NCBI GenBank assembly: GCA_964446835.1
Contig: CAYUQT010000041.1
Coordinates: 1-64,000 of the forward strand
DNA from: CAYUQT01 sp964446835
GTDB taxonomy: Bacteria; Planctomycetota; Phycisphaerae; UBA1845; JAFGLZ01
DNA: 64,000 bases
Direction of reading: 5' to 3'
In this document: piece by piece, positions 54,055 through 63,027 of the stretch
Layout: every line of letters starts with the position of its first letter
Numbering within the stretch: the stretch's first letter is position 1
Program-made: the position numbers and the translations under genes
Notes under the pieces: generated by a model
Told to the model about the DNA's origin: nothing
Seen by the model: the letters and a program-made list of their open reading frames with translations, nothing else
Database searches by the model: none

Positions 54055-56763
54055 CTATCTTCGGCCCTCCCGACACACCGGCCCGCTTCGAGCAACCCTC
54101 TCGCCCCTGGAGAGAACCCGCAGGGCCAAGCCAACCAGACCCATGAGACATGCACCAGGACCGAAGCACGTCGCAGGCCCCATCTTACCATCAAGGAAAT
54201 CGGCGGTGATCTCCTTGTTGGACTTCATGACCACGGTGATTACCGGTTCGGTCGAGTTGGCGTCTCCACTCCAGCCGGAGAACCGATCGCAGGGCTCGAG
54301 AGGAATGGCCTTCAGACTGAGTGATGCCCCTTCCGGGCAAAACGTCTTGTCCTGAGTCACGCCTTCTACGGTGCCCGGCCCATTCACCTTCACCACAAGT
54401 TGCAGGACTTCAATTTGATCGGCAGTCGTCTGTCCAACGGAATCCTCGACGACCAGAAAGCAGGTTGTTTGGGCAGTCGGGGCGACCGTAATGGTCTCCG
54501 AGGTTTCACCGGTGTTCCACTTGTAGGAATAGCCCGACACCCCGCCCGACACCCTCGCCTTGAGCCTCAGACAGGCGCCGGGGATCGGATTCTCAGGAGT
54601 GGGATCCGGGTGGATCTTCACGGAAAGGGCCTCCGCGACGATCACCTTCGTCTCGGCCACAGCAATTCCCTGCTTCGATGTGTCAGAGTCCGACACCGTA
54701 ACGGTGTAGGAAGACGTCCGCGTTGGCCTCAACGTGATTCTCTTGCTGGTCTCACCCGTGCTCCAGCGATACGTGTAGCGGGGCAAGCCGCCCGTGGGAA
54801 TCGCTGTGAGCTCGATGGATTCGCCGGAACGAACCACCGCATGGGTCGGAGCCGTCATGATACTCACCGAAAGTGGCACCCTCACTGTCGTATCCGCGGT
54901 CACCGTGTCTCCCGCGGCATCGGTGATGGTCACCCAATAGGACGTCGACTCATTCGGATACGTCGTAATGGTCTGACTGGTCTGTCCGGTGCTCCAGAAG
55001 AAGTGGTAGTCCGGATTGGGCTGCCCGCCCGAGGTTTTCACCGTGAGAGTCACAGGATCTCCAGGAGAAATCGCAGAATTCGGATTTTTCTCGATGCCCG
55101 CGGACAATGCAACTCTCACTAACGTTTCGGCTTTGACCTTGGTGCCCGTCGAATCGGTGACGATGACGGAGTACGGCGTTGTAACATCGGGGCTGACCGC
55201 GATACTCTGGCTAGCTTCACCCGTGCTCCACTGATAGACGTACGGGGGCACTCCCCCCGATACCTTCGCCACGAGCTTCGTCCGAAGACCGGAGGCAATA
55301 CTGTTCGGGTTCGACTCGATCGCCACCCAGAAGGCCTCTTCCCCCAGGAGTTCCACATCGTCGATGTTCCAGCCGCAAAACTGGTAGGCCGAATTGGTCG
55401 GGCCCATCGCCCACCTCAAGTAGACCGTTGGTTCTCCGTCAGCGATGGTCGAGATGTCGTACTCGTAGAGGACCCACTCAGTGTCGCTGACGGGAAGATC
55501 GATATTGCCCCAGACCGTCGTCCAGTTGAGCCCGTCGTTGGAAACTTTCACCTCCGCACAGTCCAAGGACGAGCCCTGTACCCCAAGCCACCGCCAAAAA
55601 CGAAGATGCACGTTCATGTGGTGTGAGCAGTCGAACGGCGTGCTGGTCAGGTTCTTTGCAGGAAGATTCGGAGGATAATCCCCGTTGAGGTTGTATCCAT
55701 ACACAGATCTTCCGGTATGGCCTGCACGAGGATCGGGCCCGCCGTAGGAACCCCCCAACCCCTGTGGGATGCCCCAGGACCAACCACCTTCCGTGGTCCA
55801 GCGTGGGTCTGTTTCCATGTCAACGCGAGCAAACATCTTCCCGGAAAACCGAACAGATGCCCGAACAAGCGGGGTATCTCCTGCTCCGCCGTCGTAGAAC
55901 TGGGGATGTTGTCGAGGCAGGCTGCTGCCAAAATAGAGCGAGGCGACGCGAGGAGCAAGATAGGCATACAGTTCGTTGAGCGACAGGGTTCCGTCGTTAT
56001 CCGTATCCGCCAACGGTGCGCCGATCGCATCGAGAAGGTAGCAGGTCATATGTCCGTGGCCGAGCACACGGCTCTCGTAGCCATACTCGGTCACGTCGGA
56101 TCCGGCCAGAACGGCGATACTCGACAGGTCATCCAGATCCTTCGTCCCCCCCGATGCCACGAGCCTTGATGCAAACCCACCCTCGGTCCACGGCGCCGGG
56201 CTGCCCCAGTTGAGGCACTTGATGCCCACGTCCGCAACAACGGGAACGATTTCCTTCATGGCCGCCTTCACATGTCCTCCGGCATAACAGGTGTCAAGAA
56301 TCACCACGATGTGCTTCGAACGGATCTGAGCGATCCATGTCGACAGCTCTTCATCACGGATCATCGTTGACGCGTTGCATGGATCGGTCTCGTACGGACA
56401 GATGTATTCATCCAACCCATCGTCTTCATCGTAAGGTCCCATGTCGGTGGAGCGGTATCCATGACCCGAGAAGTAGAAGAGGCACACGTCGTTGGGTTGG
56501 GCAGTATCCGCCATGCGCTGAATGGCGAGACGAATGCTGTCCTTGGTCGCATTGCCGTCCACCAAGAGCGTCACGTTTGTATCATCCCAATCCTGTGATT
56601 CGATCAGAACACGATGAAGGGCTGTTGCGTCGTTAGCGGAATACCATAGGTCCTTTACCTGCTGATAGTCAGATACCCCACAGACCACCGCATATCTGTG
56701 TGCGCCATCATCCATTCCCATCGCAGGCACAAAGGACATACAGCCCAACACTACTATGGTCAT
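54055..56763 (-). CDS. Exported caspase-like (peptidase C14) protein with SprB/Ig-like repeats
   Basis: The 902-residue protein has a signal segment (about 1-20) followed by a caspase-like domain (about 22-250). The dyad is His101 in FYFSGHGY and Cys159 in ILDTCYAGG. A middle beta domain carries a Trp-rich segment around 290-470. Four repeats of about 90 residues follow, each with a GG-x-PxYxYxWSTGE core and TVTD ending, as in SprB or PKD-type adhesins. An InlB-like GWSGDAN repeat comes next, then a short hydrophobic tail after Cys and Gly (CFGPGACLMGLVGLAL) and a basic end, like a sorting signal. ATG 56763 is chosen for the signal peptide. It is divergent from the sigma factor operon. Confidence 0.83.
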   Translation of the reverse strand: MTIVVLGCMSFVPAMGMDDGAHRYAVVCGVSDYQQVKDLWYSANDATALHRVLIESQDWDDTNVTLLVDGNATKDSIRLAIQRMADTAQPNDVCLFYFSGHGYRSTDMGPYDEDDGLDEYICPYETDPCNASTMIRDEELSTWIAQIRSKHIVVILDTCYAGGHVKAAMKEIVPVVADVGIKCLNWGSPAPWTEGGFASRLVASGGTKDLDDLSSIAVLAGSDVTEYGYESRVLGHGHMTCYLLDAIGAPLADTDNDGTLSLNELYAYLAPRVASLYFGSSLPRQHPQFYDGGAGDTPLVRASVRFSGKMFARVDMETDPRWTTEGGWSWGIPQGLGGSYGGPDPRAGHTGRSVYGYNLNGDYPPNLPAKNLTSTPFDCSHHMNVHLRFWRWLGVQGSSLDCAEVKVSNDGLNWTTVWGNIDLPVSDTEWVLYEYDISTIADGEPTVYLRWAMGPTNSAYQFCGWNIDDVELLGEEAFWVAIESNPNSIASGLRTKLVAKVSGGVPPYVYQWSTGEASQSIAVSPDVTTPYSVIVTDSTGTKVKAETLVRVALSAGIEKNPNSAISPGDPVTLTVKTSGGQPNPDYHFFWSTGQTSQTITTYPNESTSYWVTITDAAGDTVTADTTVRVPLSVSIMTAPTHAVVRSGESIELTAIPTGGLPRYTYRWSTGETSKRITLRPTRTSSYTVTVSDSDTSKQGIAVAETKVIVAEALSVKIHPDPTPENPIPGACLRLKARVSGGVSGYSYKWNTGETSETITVAPTAQTTCFLVVEDSVGQTTADQIEVLQLVVKVNGPGTVEGVTQDKTFCPEGASLSLKAIPLEPCDRFSGWSGDANSTEPVITVVMKSNKEITADFLDGKMGPATCFGPGACLMGLVGLALRVLSRGERVARSGPVCREGRR

Positions 56764-57612
56764 GGCCCAAATGACCTCGTCGCTGAATCGTGTCTCGAGT
56801 TCCAGACCGTCCCATTGTCCTGACGGCACGGATCGAGAGTGACTCGCAATCACGACTCCCTTCCGACTGGGGACACTGCACTCCCCAGTGTGTGATTGCG
56901 ATCCATCTGAACACACCCTGAACACATGCAACTTCCTGGGCGAGAGTAAGCTTCGTGACTGACTGTCGCATTGGCTGATAGACAACATGGCTGAGCCTCC
57001 CATACACAACTCACACAGTCGAACAATTGATTCCCACCGTTGGAAATCCACATTCAGGTTTACAAGGGTCCTTGAGCCGTTGGTCTTGAGTCTGAGTTCG
57101 ATGGTTCGAACGGAATCAGGTTCGTTCTCAGAAACCTATCCGCAGGGACACGCCGATCACCCAACCGCCATCAAGATGATGTCGTGTTCCCCGTCGACAC
57201 GATCGAGACTGCTCCTGATCAGCAGCCTTCTCTCAACCTCTTTAGTGCCCACGTGTTTGACCTTCTTCAGCGAGTCCGTTGATACGGGTGATGCCACGGA
57301 CCTCGGAGAGAGAAGATGAAGCCTGTTCATGTGTCCGCGAACACTGCGTTTTCTGTAAGTGACTTCCCCTCCTGGGAAGGGATCTTGCGCGAGAAGATCA
57401 ATTGAACGGACGAATGGATACTAGAACCTTGCCCACCAAGGACTTATCGCAAAATGCACTCTGACGGATCCTGTGCGGTCCACGCGAGATTCACACGGCA
57501 ACAGATGGGATCTCCAAGATTCGCCAGTCGCGGCGCAAGAAAACCTGTGTTACCTGGAATATGAGAGTGGACGTATAATGCGTTCCTCCTCGAATGGTAG
57601 GTGACACGAGTA
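56764..57612. other. Long divergent intergenic region
   Basis: About 850 bases between the caspase-like and sigma-factor genes, of lower GC than the flanks. The caspase reading frame runs open to 57051 but that part encodes no recognisable domain. I find no convincing gene. The only clear signal is the promoter at 57550-57579. Confidence 0.5.
57550..57579 (+). promoter_or_regulatory. Candidate promoter of the sigma factor operon
   Basis: A perfect TATAAT at 57574-57579 is preceded by TTACCT at 57550-57555 with an 18-base spacer. Transcription would begin near 57586, with AGGTG and the ATG at 57613 downstream. Confidence 0.5.
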
Positions 57613-58191
57613 ATGAGCAGCGAAACACGAAGCACGCTGCTGGATCGACTGCGTGATCGGCCCGACCGTGAGAGCTGGGCTACGTTCTTCGATCTCTACG
57701 CGCCGCTCATCTTTCGATATGCGCGACGCATGGCGGTGCCGGCGGATGCCGCGGAGGACCTGGTTCAAGAGGTCATGCGGGTCGTGATAAGCAGGATCAG
57801 GGATTTCCACTACAATCAGAACCGAGGTCGATTCAGGAGTTGGCTGCGCAAGATCACCTACTACAAGGTCGCCCACTGGCGGGAGCAGGAGGCGCGGGCA
57901 GTGGCCGCTCGAAGAGAACGGGCTAGAACCCTGAATGAAGAGGCCGATACATGCGATCTCTGGGAGCAGCAGTGGCGAACCCAGTTACTCCTCAGATGTG
58001 TTGAGGAAGCGAGCAGACGAGTGGAGGCGCTGACCTACCAGGCCTTCTTCTACTACGCCATTCGGGGCTGGCCGGCACAGAAGGTAGCCAACTTCCTGGA
58101 CATAGACGTCGACAAAGTGTACGTGGCGAAGTCCCGCATGCTGCATCTGCTGAGGCGGATCTATGAGGACCTTGAATTCGAGAACTCATGA
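57613..58191 (+). CDS. ECF RNA polymerase sigma factor
   Basis: The 192-residue protein has region 2 with FDLYAPLIFRYARR and AEDLVQEVMRVV, and region 4 in the last third, ending with a helix-turn-helix segment (GWPAQKVANFLDIDVDKVYVAKSR). There is no region 3, so it is an ECF type. ATG 57613 is preferred over GTG 57601 because AGGTG lies nine bases upstream. The product of the next gene looks like its anti-sigma factor and the third gene encodes a Ser/Thr kinase, a known planctomycete arrangement in which kinases are linked to ECF sigma factors. Confidence 0.9.
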   Translation: MSSETRSTLLDRLRDRPDRESWATFFDLYAPLIFRYARRMAVPADAAEDLVQEVMRVVISRIRDFHYNQNRGRFRSWLRKITYYKVAHWREQEARAVAARRERARTLNEEADTCDLWEQQWRTQLLLRCVEEASRRVEALTYQAFFYYAIRGWPAQKVANFLDIDVDKVYVAKSRMLHLLRRIYEDLEFENS

Positions 58192-58227
58192 CAACGCGCG
58201 CGAGGTTGCGAAGTAGCGAGACTTGCT

Positions 58228-58518
58228 ATGAGCCGATGCCTTAACGATATCGACATCGAACAATACTTGAACGGTGTCTTGACGAAGAGGCCAATGCAGC
58301 GGATCGAAGCACACCTTGCCGATTGCAGCGATTGTCTCGGTCGTCTGGAGCGAGCCAGAGCCGATGACGCATTCCTGCTTAGACTGAGAGAAGCGTATCA
58401 GCAACAATTGCCCGATGATGTTTCGACCCGATTGCAGCGTCGTTCCTTCGAGGCGCTACAACATCAAGGGTCCAGTCGCCTTCGTCGCAGAGATCCGGAA
58501 GAACAGGGCAAGGACTGA
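58228..58518 (+). CDS. Zinc-finger anti-sigma factor-like protein
   Basis: The 96-residue product carries the zinc-binding anti-sigma motif His-x3-Cys-x2-Cys (HLADCSDC near residue 32), preceded by the helical DIEQYLNG. The rest is a charged helical stretch with no membrane segment, so it would be a soluble anti-sigma factor or a linker between sigma factor and kinase. It lies 36 bases after the sigma gene and 12 bases before the kinase gene. Release of the sigma factor by the kinase is a plausible inference. Confidence 0.78.
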   Translation: MSRCLNDIDIEQYLNGVLTKRPMQRIEAHLADCSDCLGRLERARADDAFLLRLREAYQQQLPDDVSTRLQRRSFEALQHQGSSRLRRRDPEEQGKD

Positions 58519-58530
58519 GGTTAGGCGGAA

Positions 58531-60669
58531 ATGGCGGCCTCCATTCACATCGCGGACTACGATCTTATCACGGAGATCGGGCACGGTGCCTATGGTCAGG
58601 TCTGGCTAGCCCGGGAACAGCTCAGCGGGGTTTATCGGGCGATCAAGATAATCCTCGCATTTCCGCCTCCATCCGACCCGCCCGCGTCACTTTCACAAGA
58701 CCGGACGATATCGGAGCCTCAGGAGGAACGCGGTGGCTTCATCAGAGATCTGGAAGGCGTTCGGACATATCAGCAACGCGTCAAACCGCACCCGAACCTC
58801 ATTGGTGTGCTCCACGTCGGACGCAGCGAGGCTTTCATCTATTACGTCATGGAGCTGGGTGACGACGTTCGAGGCCCCGTGGCAATGGACCCCGCCGGCT
58901 ACGAGCCGCACACATTGGCGCATGAAATACAATCTTGCGCCGTTCTACCACCCCGAAAGGCGCTGGAACACATGGTGGGAATCCTGGCCGGCCTAAGCGC
59001 CTTGCACGATGCCGATCTCGTCCATCGAGACGTCAAGCCGTCCAATGTCGTGTTCAAGGCAGGTCAGCCATGCCTCGTCGATATCGGGCTGGTCACCATA
59101 CCTCACCCCGCCATGACACAGGTTGGCACTCCAGGCTATATCCCCCCGGAGGGATTGCGCGATCGTCGGTGCGACATTTTCGCGGCCGGCAAGGTCCTCT
59201 ACGAGATGATCAGCGGATTGCCGATCCGCCGCTTTCCCGAACTGGCGATGGATCACCTTGACAGACCCCAGAGGTGGCACGTTAGCCAGGCAAACAAGAT
59301 CATCTCGCGTGCCTGCCATCCGGATCCCACAAAGCGATACTGCCATGCCCGCGAAATGATGGCGGATGTGATGCGTTGCCTGAAGTCATTAGGAAGCGGG
59401 CCAGGAAAGACGCGAGCCCTTCGTTATGCCAAGATCCTTGTACCAACCGTAGCACTGACGATTGTCGGCGCACTGGCGACTGCCTGGGTCAGTCGCAACC
59501 GGCCGCAGCGATCAACGCCCATCGAGCATCCTCGTGCCGAGACAATAGCAAAGGCTTGCCGTTGGATCTGCACCCAACAGGACCCCCGTACGCAACTCTT
59601 TCGCAGCTACGACACGCCGGGCGACCACATTGCATGGTCACATGACCAAGCATCTGCCATAAGGGCGCTGGCCGCCGCAGACAACATTCAGGCCGCAAGC
59701 CGCTGTGCCGATGCGATGCTGGGAATTCGCCACCCAGAGCACCGGGTGTGGGTTGCCGCCCACAACTCCGCGACACTCGCCGTGGAGTATCACTCCATAA
59801 GTATCGGAACGAATACTTGCCTCGGTCTGGCACTCTTGGACTTATATAGGCATACCAGACAAGAAGCCTATCTCTCGGCAGCCAGAGACATAGGAGAGTT
59901 CGCTCTGAAACACCAGGTGACCACAGGACAGGGTGAGGGGGCCATTCTGGGTGGCCTCGACGAGCACGGCAAGCAGGTTGTGTGGACCAACGTGGAGAGT
60001 AATGCCGCATCTCTTGCCTTTCTGTCGGCCCTTTCAAAGACAGCCTGTGAAATCAGATACCGTGATGCCGCCGTGAAGATCGCTCAATGGTTGGATCGGG
60101 AGATGTGGGACAGACAGACGAGCTGCTATCGGGTGGGATACGTCGACAGCGCACAGCTTGCCCTGAGCGACTTTCCAGAGTTGCTGACCAGTCAAACCTG
60201 GACAATTCTTGCCTACTGTGCCACCCAAGAACTGTCGGACTGGCCCCGTGAGGCTCGGGGGCTCTCCCACAATGGCCTGCCCTGGCTTGATAGGTATCGA
60301 TGCACCGTTAGAGACAATGCAAAGACACTGACGGGATTTGCCAAGGTGACCCTCGATAAGGATGCTCTGTCCAGTATCTGGGTTATGGGCACGGCCAGCT
60401 ATGTTCTCGCGGCTCGAAGGGCTGGAGGGCTGAACTCGTTGCACGCCGAACTTGAGATTTCATTGCGAAGTCTTCAGCGAGCGGACGGATCCATGCCGTA
60501 TTCCATAGGCACGTTCTCGGCAGGCGCTGATGGGCGTTCAAGCTTGACGCCCACGGTCTATCCGGGAAACTGGCGGTTTGGAAGCATTGAGGGCACTGCC
60601 TGGGTGGTCTTCATGGAACGTGATCTTAATCCGTTTGCCAACAATGAGACCTCCATTGCGCAGCACTGA
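58531..60669 (+). CDS. Transmembrane Ser/Thr kinase with extracytoplasmic six-hairpin-like domain
   Basis: Residues 10-280 form a Hanks-type kinase: GHGAYGQVW glycine loop, Lys in AIKI, HRDVKPSN with Asp167, DIG in place of DFG, and PGYIPPEG. An insert of about 45 residues follows the Lys. A membrane helix lies at about 305-325. The remaining 385 residues are helical with repeating Trp-rich turns (SHDQASAIRALAA, ESNAASLAFLSAL, SQTWTILAYCA, MGTASYVLAAR), suggesting an (alpha/alpha) toroid as in GH88/GH105 or AGE-type enzymes. The outer domain could sense or bind a saccharide. A kinase-toroid fusion is unusual. The start has GAGG upstream and the gene is co-directional with the sigma and anti-sigma genes. 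Confidence 0.83.
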   Translation: MAASIHIADYDLITEIGHGAYGQVWLAREQLSGVYRAIKIILAFPPPSDPPASLSQDRTISEPQEERGGFIRDLEGVRTYQQRVKPHPNLIGVLHVGRSEAFIYYVMELGDDVRGPVAMDPAGYEPHTLAHEIQSCAVLPPRKALEHMVGILAGLSALHDADLVHRDVKPSNVVFKAGQPCLVDIGLVTIPHPAMTQVGTPGYIPPEGLRDRRCDIFAAGKVLYEMISGLPIRRFPELAMDHLDRPQRWHVSQANKIISRACHPDPTKRYCHAREMMADVMRCLKSLGSGPGKTRALRYAKILVPTVALTIVGALATAWVSRNRPQRSTPIEHPRAETIAKACRWICTQQDPRTQLFRSYDTPGDHIAWSHDQASAIRALAAADNIQAASRCADAMLGIRHPEHRVWVAAHNSATLAVEYHSISIGTNTCLGLALLDLYRHTRQEAYLSAARDIGEFALKHQVTTGQGEGAILGGLDEHGKQVVWTNVESNAASLAFLSALSKTACEIRYRDAAVKIAQWLDREMWDRQTSCYRVGYVDSAQLALSDFPELLTSQTWTILAYCATQELSDWPREARGLSHNGLPWLDRYRCTVRDNAKTLTGFAKVTLDKDALSSIWVMGTASYVLAARRAGGLNSLHAELEISLRSLQRADGSMPYSIGTFSAGADGRSSLTPTVYPGNWRFGSIEGTAWVVFMERDLNPFANNETSIAQH

Positions 60670-60741
60670 GATCTTCCTGAGCACGCAGGGTGAGTATGTG
60701 TCAATGAAGCAAGTCTTCCCGATCTGGAGGGCGCGATCAGG

Positions 60742-61953
60742 ATGACTCTCACGGTCACGAAACGGATCCAGGCGGTAAAGGCGATGCGTTCACGAATTCC
60801 CCCTGGTGCTGCGGTGGTCTGGATCGCAACGTTGGGTCTTGCGGCCGATCGCGGCGGAGCTGGGCAAGATGCTCCACGCATCGATGCCATACGGAAACCC
60901 ACGGTCGGCGCCATTCGCTGGGACGCATGGCACGGCGCCGCGGGGGAGCCGGGCAAGGTCGTGGAGAGAACACTCGGCCCAAGACAGTATCATCCGAGGC
61001 TGCCCTTCTTCGCCCGGGTGATCGGACCGGACGAGGTTGAGATCCGCGGCGACCGTCAGGAGATCATGGACCGGGAGATCGCCTACGCCAAGGCGGCGGC
61101 TATCGACTACTGGGCCTTCGTGTGGTATGAGCCCGACACGCCCATGAGCCTGGGCCTGAAGCACTACCTCAGCAGTCGGCACAGACAGGACGTTCGCTTC
61201 TGCTTGATTACCGAATGCGGAAGGTGGGGAAATCGCGAGAACTACCGGGTCCGGATCGGGCAGTTCGTCCAGCTCCTCCGGCAACCCACCTATCAGACCG
61301 TCATGGACGGTCGGCCACTTGTCTATCTGGGGTTTATTGAAGACAATCGCCTGAGGGCCGCGTGGGGGGCGCGAGAAGCGTTCCGCAGTGCCGTCGATGA
61401 GTTTCGCAAGGCCACGACGCAGGCCGGTCTGAAGAATCCCTGCATCGTCTGTATGGATTTTCATCCGCCGCGGGCGAGAGACTGGGCAAAGTCTTTCGGC
61501 CTGGATGCCATTTCGTCGTACGCCTGTCCGGGCGGGACGGAAGCCGGCAGCCCCTTCTCAGAATCGATGGAGCGGGCTCGGCAGTTCTGGGATGCAGGCC
61601 TCGCAACCGGCGCGGACGTCGTGCCGATCGTGTCCATGGGCTGGGACCCCCGTCCTCGCGTGGACACCCCCACACCATGGCATGTGTACCCGAACAGGAA
61701 TCACTTCCAGCCTCCGACCTCAGAGCAAACCGCTGAGCACCTCCGTGGGGCTCTGGACTGGACGGCCTCTCACACAAAGAAGACTCCGGCAAACACCGTG
61801 ATCATCTACGCCTGGAACGAAAACGATGAAGGCGGATGGCTGGTGCCCACGCTCAACACCGACGGAACGGCGAACACCGGCCGGATCGAGGCGATCGGCA
61901 GGATGCAGCGGACGTGGAAACCGCCCCAGTCTTCCAACCTCCCGACCCCGTAA
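60742..61953 (+). CDS. WbsX/GH99-like protein, probably exported
   Basis: The 403-residue protein has a weak hydrophobic stretch (about 22-36), then a GH99/WbsX-type core: VGAIRWDAWHG, a conserved acidic WYEPDTPMSLGLKHYL near residue 127, RPLVYLGFIEDN, VSMGWDPRPRV near residue 300, and the terminal TVIIYAWNENDEGGWLVPT with the last conserved Asn-Glu. WbsX-like proteins occur in polysaccharide clusters and are predicted glycosidases. The start may be within a few codons; ATG 60742 is used, with GGAGGGCG upstream. It lies 70 bases after the kinase gene on the same strand and could be co-transcribed. Confidence 0.75.
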   Translation: MTLTVTKRIQAVKAMRSRIPPGAAVVWIATLGLAADRGGAGQDAPRIDAIRKPTVGAIRWDAWHGAAGEPGKVVERTLGPRQYHPRLPFFARVIGPDEVEIRGDRQEIMDREIAYAKAAAIDYWAFVWYEPDTPMSLGLKHYLSSRHRQDVRFCLITECGRWGNRENYRVRIGQFVQLLRQPTYQTVMDGRPLVYLGFIEDNRLRAAWGAREAFRSAVDEFRKATTQAGLKNPCIVCMDFHPPRARDWAKSFGLDAISSYACPGGTEAGSPFSESMERARQFWDAGLATGADVVPIVSMGWDPRPRVDTPTPWHVYPNRNHFQPPTSEQTAEHLRGALDWTASHTKKTPANTVIIYAWNENDEGGWLVPTLNTDGTANTGRIEAIGRMQRTWKPPQSSNLPTP

Positions 61954-61979
61954 TCTCCAAACAGTACTCAATCAGGCGG

Positions 61980-62825
61980 CTAATGGGCGGACTTCGATTG
62001 GTAGATCAGCCGGCCGTCCTTGAACACAGCGAGCTGCCCGGGGGGAATCTTGGTCCACTGCTCGCCCGGCCTGGCGAGGTTATGGCCGTCGCGAGCGACG
62101 ATGACGCCAACGGCTACGTCGGGGCCATCACCATCGCCGTCACGGCTGGCCGCAGGCATCTCGCGTCGCACGTACGAAAGCGAACTGGTCCGCGTGCTGC
62201 TGTAGGCAAACAGGTACGTCCCGTCCGAGAGCAGGTGGCTGGTGGTCTGAACCTCGTTGAGCTTGCCGATCAGCTGATGGTACCACTCAAAGGCCTTCCG
62301 ATCCCACGATGTGATACCGCGCCGGTCGATCGCGCTCAGAATGTGGCAGAACATGTACTCGGCGCAATTCTCACCGCTCGGCTTGAAGCGGCCCAACTTG
62401 ACATACGGCCAGAGTCGTTCGTCCGCGCCCCCCACGTGGGCCATGGCGTACTCGACACCTCCCAGCTCGCGCGTCCACGGGTGCGTGTTTCGATGCGACG
62501 GCTTACCCACGCTGGCCGCGCGGAGATGGGCAATGAGAATCTTCGACTTCAGCAGCCGCTTGTCGATCAGGCACTGTGCCAGCTCGCTCTTGGCGGACGG
62601 GATGGGCTCTTTGAAGATCGTCACCGAACGGTCCGTGTAGAACGCCACTCCCCATCCGTCGAAGTCCCGCTTCTCGGATATCCGGCGGAACTGCGTGAAC
62701 AACGGGGCGGAGTGCACCTCCCGATCGAAGGAGAAGCCCATCAGGTCGCACGCACTCGCATCGCCGCTATAGGCAAGGCACACAGCCAGAACCGAGAGAA
62801 TCCAAACGTTTCGAGGAAGTGTCAT
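61980..62825 (-). CDS. Exported class II glutamine amidotransferase-like (YafJ-type Ntn) protein
   Basis: The 281-residue protein looks like YafJ and other class II glutamine amidotransferases (GATase2, N-terminal nucleophile fold). The predicted catalytic Cys is residue 26, immediately after an Ala-Ser-Ala signal peptidase site. Family blocks follow: FDGWGVAFYTD near residue 56, IFKEPIPSAKS, LIAHLRAASVG near 98, and NTHPWTREL and AHVG near 115-131, where most members have AHNG. Export of such an enzyme is uncommon. The reaction is unknown; it may cut a gamma-glutamyl or amide bond rather than feed a synthase. It lies downstream of the racemase gene on the same strand. Confidence 0.78.
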   Translation of the reverse strand: MTLPRNVWILSVLAVCLAYSGDASACDLMGFSFDREVHSAPLFTQFRRISEKRDFDGWGVAFYTDRSVTIFKEPIPSAKSELAQCLIDKRLLKSKILIAHLRAASVGKPSHRNTHPWTRELGGVEYAMAHVGGADERLWPYVKLGRFKPSGENCAEYMFCHILSAIDRRGITSWDRKAFEWYHQLIGKLNEVQTTSHLLSDGTYLFAYSSTRTSSLSYVRREMPAASRDGDGDGPDVAVGVIVARDGHNLARPGEQWTKIPPGQLAVFKDGRLIYQSKSAH

Positions 62826-62920
62826 GGTGAGTTCCCGTTCCCTCTCCAGCGTGTGCCCACTACCGCCATCGGCGAAACCTCATTGGCCCGTTTCTCGGAT
62901 TCACGAAGGCTCAGGAACCG

Positions 62921-62938
62921 CCCCCGGCAACCCGGGGG
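62921..62938 (-). terminator. GC-rich hairpin between racemase and amidotransferase genes
   Basis: CCCCCGG pairs with CCGGGGG around a CAAC loop. It lies about 90 bases after the racemase stop on the minus strand and upstream of the amidotransferase start. No T tract follows, so termination is uncertain. Confidence 0.35.
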
Positions 62939-63027
62939 TACTATGACGCCCGGGGCTGACCTTGTCCAGAATCAGGTTTGAGCATGCGACGGGAAACAGG
63001 TCTTGCACGACGATCCGCCCCCCCACT

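Noticed and set aside
56987..57319. Possible 110-residue protein upstream of the caspase-like gene
   Set aside because: No ribosome site or domain and a composition typical of non-coding sequence.
60704..60745. Thirteen-codon frame whose stop overlaps the WbsX-like start (ATGA)
   Set aside because: Too short to support. The overlap could be chance and there is no ribosome site. It might be a leader peptide, but nothing shows it.
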